DNA of 14,994 nt from DAOTZS01 sp034434335 (GTDB lineage: Bacteria; Chloroflexota; Anaerolineae; CG2-30-64-16). This document shows positions 13,536-14,994 of the stretch, piece by piece (positions within the stretch are counted from its first letter, which is position 1; every line of letters begins with the position of its first letter). The notes under the pieces were generated by a model, which did no database searches, was not told the DNA's origin, and saw only the letters and a list, made by a program, of their open reading frames with translations. Made by a program: the position numbers and the translations under genes. The stretch is taken from contig DAOTZS010000100.1 of the NCBI GenBank assembly GCA_034434335.1, positions 1 to 14,994 of the forward strand, written 5' to 3'.

Positions 13536-13640
13536 AGCTCTGGACTGAAAGGGCGAAGCCCTACGGGCTAGTCCTGCCCGCGGCCGCTGCCGTAGGCCTC
13601 CCATGACGGGGGCAGGCTGGCCCTGACAGGGGCTTTGCCC
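13528..13640. repeat. Hairpin-rich intergenic segment
   Basis: Directly after the pseudogene stop several inverted repeats follow: AGAGCT-GA-AGCTCT (13528-13541), AGGGC-GAA-GCCCT (13550-13562), CCTACGG with CCGTAGG (13560-13566 and 13590-13596), CGGGC with GCCCG (13564-13568 and 13576-13580), and GGGGC-TTT-GCCC near 13626-13638, which resembles an inverted copy of the 13550 hairpin. The block looks like degenerate mobile palindromes or a folded RNA. The remaining 13641-13770 is AT-richer, with nothing clearly assignable. Confidence 0.45.
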
Positions 13641-13771
13641 TCCCAGCGCAGGGTTCAGCCCCGCCTCTGTAACCGCACAGGGCGAAAAAGTGTAAACCAA
13701 TTTCCCCGGCGAATTGAACCATCCCTTGTTTCTTCCCCGTATTTTCTGTTGCCACCCCCGCTCGTGGCTAT

Positions 13772-13800
13772 TTGACATTTGTTATCCCGTTAAGTATAAT
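13772..13800 (+). promoter_or_regulatory. Perfect-consensus sigma-70 promoter for the amino-acid-binding lipoprotein gene
   Basis: TTGACA at 13772-13777, a 17-nt spacer and TATAAT at 13795-13800 match the housekeeping consensus at all 12 positions with ideal spacing. Transcription would start near 13807, about 240 nt before the lipoprotein ATG at 14048. Upstream DNA is AT-richer than its surroundings. Such a strong promoter suggests high expression, probably held in check by operators or leader RNA. Confidence 0.8.
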
Positions 13801-13813
13801 CGCCCTATGCCTG

Positions 13814-13860
13814 TTCCGGGCATTTCCCCATTATTGTGACCTCATCACACTAAACCGGAA
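13814..13860 (+). promoter_or_regulatory. Nested inverted repeats in the leader: TTCCGG...CCGGAA enclosing TGTGA-N5-TCACA
   Basis: TTCCGG (13814-13819) and CCGGAA (13855-13860) flank an inner palindrome TGTGA-CCTCA-TCACA (13835-13849). It lies just after the predicted start site (about +8 to +54), where a bound repressor or an RNA stem-loop could act. The inner half-sites equal the CRP consensus, but the spacer is 5 nt, not 6, so true CRP binding is doubtful. Function is inferred from symmetry and position. Confidence 0.4.
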
Positions 13861-13878
13861 CGTATTTCCTCAACAATC

Positions 13879-13904
13879 CCGAGACTCCAACGTTGGTGAC
13901 TCGG
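13879..13904 (+). promoter_or_regulatory. 26-bp imperfect palindrome in the leader
   Basis: An outer CCGAG/CTCGG and a perfect 10-bp core CCAACGTTGG are separated by 3-nt arms that pair only at their middle base. Two mismatch pairs in 13 is strong symmetry for intergenic DNA. It lies about 75-100 nt past the predicted start site and about 145 nt before the ATG. It could be an operator for a dimeric regulator, or an RNA hairpin. Confidence 0.4.
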
Positions 13905-14047
13905 ACAGTCTGGTGTATTTGGGCCTTTTAGCCCCAGAGAAGGGAGGTGGTGAACGGTCTTAGAGCAGACATCACATCTTCATGAGAGCTTGTCTGGGTG
14001 TAGATATCTTGTAGGCTGCCACCATACTGTTTCAGGAGGAGACTCAA

Positions 14048-14994
14048 ATGAAAAAGCTGCTCGCAATCCTGGGTATTCTGATGCTCTTGAGCGCAGTGCT
14101 TGCTGCATGTGTCCAGCCGGCGGCTCCGGTGGCTCCGACTGCCCCTGCTGCCCCCACTGCCCCGGCCGCCCCAGCTTTTCAGTGCACCGACCCCAAGGGG
14201 TGTGTAGACATCGGGCCGAATGAGCCTATCCGCATCGGTTATATGTTCGTGCTTTCCGGTGGTGATGCCTCGCTGGGCACCGACACCAAGCGAGGGGTCG
14301 AGATCGCCATTGACGACAAGAAAGAGGTCTTGGGCCATGCCATCGAGTTGATCGGCGAGGACTCGTTGTGCGCGCCCGAAGGCGGCCAGACAGCAGCCCA
14401 GAAGCTGTCGGCTGATCCCAAGCTGGTAGCTGTTATCGGCACCAACTGCTCCAGCGCGGCTCGTCCGGCCATCCCCATCATGTGCGGTGCCGGCATCCCC
14501 ATGATCTCCCCCTCCAACACTGCGCCCGACCTGACGGCTGAAGACCGGCCAGAGGAGTACTGGTGCTACATGCGCACCGCCCACAATGACAAGGTGCAGG
14601 GCGCGGCCATGGCAGAGTTTGCCTGGCAGAAGGGCTTCCGGAAAGCCGCGACTATACACGATGGCAGCCTTTATGCCGACAGGCTGCAGCAGGTGTTCGC
14701 CGAGCACTTCAAGGAGCTGGGTGGCACCATCGTGGCTCAAGAGGCGGTGGGACCCAAGGATACCGACATGAAGCCAATGTTGACCCGCATCGCCGCCGCC
14801 GGGCCGGAGTTCATCTACTATCCTATCTTCATTGAAGCCGGCGGCCACATTACCAAACAGGCCAAAGAGGTTCCTGGCCTGGAGAATGTACAACTGGCTG
14901 GAGCCGACGGTGTGTTCTCGCCAGACTTCTTGCGGGCAGCCGGTGATGCCGCGCTGGGCATGTATTGGTCGAGCCCCGACTTCTCAGCCTTTGG
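14048..14994 (+). CDS. Branched-chain amino acid ABC transporter substrate-binding lipoprotein (LivK-like), 5' part
   Basis: The extracytoplasmic receptor of a HAAT-type (Liv) ABC importer; 315 residues are visible and the frame runs off the window. A lipoprotein signal peptide (MKK, hydrophobic 4-17, lipobox LAAC with C21) is followed by an Ala/Pro/Thr linker (22-43) and a domain of the periplasmic-binding type I fold. Visible blocks include IRIGYMFVLSGGDASLGTDT at 61-80, GVEIAIDD, VAVIGTNCSSAARPAIPI at 128-144, MISPSNTAPDLT and ATIHDGSLYADRLQQVFAEH. A Cys pair at C46 and C52 lies before the core. AGGAGG (14034-14039) sits 8 nt before the ATG. The permease and ATPase genes are expected to the right. 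The true ligand (branched-chain amino acids, amides, urea) is not set by the sequence. It is driven by the consensus promoter at 13772-13800. Confidence 0.9.
   Translation, partial: MKKLLAILGILMLLSAVLAACVQPAAPVAPTAPAAPTAPAAPAFQCTDPKGCVDIGPNEPIRIGYMFVLSGGDASLGTDTKRGVEIAIDDKKEVLGHAIELIGEDSLCAPEGGQTAAQKLSADPKLVAVIGTNCSSAARPAIPIMCGAGIPMISPSNTAPDLTAEDRPEEYWCYMRTAHNDKVQGAAMAEFAWQKGFRKAATIHDGSLYADRLQQVFAEHFKELGGTIVAQEAVGPKDTDMKPMLTRIAAAGPEFIYYPIFIEAGGHITKQAKEVPGLENVQLAGADGVFSPDFLRAAGDAALGMYWSSPDFSAF

Noticed and set aside
13398..13778. 126-codon minus-strand open frame
   Set aside because: It is antisense to the pseudogene's well-recognised C-terminal half and crosses the hairpin cluster; its protein is Gln/Arg/Gly-rich with no motif.
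13835..13849. CRP binding site
   Set aside because: The half-sites TGTGA and TCACA are present, but the spacer is 5 nt, not the required 6, and the position is downstream of the predicted start site. Kept only as an unassigned palindrome.
13772..13963. 63-codon open frame from the TTG of the -35 box
   Set aside because: It overlaps the promoter and the leader palindromes and has no ribosome-binding site; chance frame.
13950..13985. Possible 11-codon leader peptide (GTG start after GGGAGG)
   Set aside because: It has no run of regulatory codons (Leu, Ile or Val) and no terminator/antiterminator pair after it, so attenuation is not supported.
13928..14893. 321-codon minus-strand open frame
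   Set aside because: It is the antisense shadow of the LivK-like gene, whose lipobox, ribosome-binding site and promoter settle the strand.
1..14994. CRISPR array, integrase, transposase or phage genes
   Set aside because: No regularly spaced repeats with unique spacers and no recombinase motifs were seen. The 16-nt array at 7795-7865 has no spacers.

Overview
This window most resembles a chromosome segment of a GC-rich bacterium of the Chloroflexota (Anaerolineae/Caldilineae-like). The taxon is an inference. It rests on about 60% GC coding DNA, a lipoprotein binding protein with an Ala/Pro linker and the CTDPKGC block I associate with that phylum, hairpin repeats between genes, and tandem glgC paralogs. 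No rRNA, tRNA, CRISPR array, transposase or phage gene was found.

Left block (1-3106, + strand): the 3' part of glpB, then glpC, then a DUF72 gene overlapping glpC by ATGA. GlpB and GlpC are subunits of the anaerobic glycerol-3-phosphate dehydrogenase that passes electrons to menaquinone. The DUF72 stop overlaps the stop of a converging gene for a ferritin-like/VIT1 membrane iron protein (3103-4002, -).

Middle block (4313-8366, - strand; transcription runs right to left): nitroreductase, a 16-nt repeat cluster, a CDF zinc-type exporter, and two tandem glgC genes. The upstream GlgC has an intact nucleotide-binding signature. The downstream copy has lost the signature Arg and Lys at exactly the two positions also changed in the modulatory large subunit of plant ADP-glucose pyrophosphorylase.

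Lipid/envelope block (8516-12888, - strand): a compact operon hpnK-like deacetylase, hpnI-like GT21 glycosyltransferase, ArnE-like small flippase subunit, YkoP-like protein and cyclopropane-fatty-acyl-phospholipid synthase. Read together these would put an N-acetyl sugar on a lipid, deacetylate it, move it across the membrane and modify the acyl chains. No hopanoid cyclase is present here, so the lipid acceptor is unknown.

Right block (12889-14994): a divergent intergenic region of about 1.1 kb. It holds the remains of a two-gene cassette (ATGA-overlapping partner plus an internally deleted DUF6516/TumE-like gene), a hairpin-rich stretch, a perfect-consensus sigma-70 promoter (TTGACA, 17 nt, TATAAT), and a leader of about 240 nt with nested inverted repeats. 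That leader precedes a LivK-type amino-acid-binding lipoprotein, which is cut by the window end.
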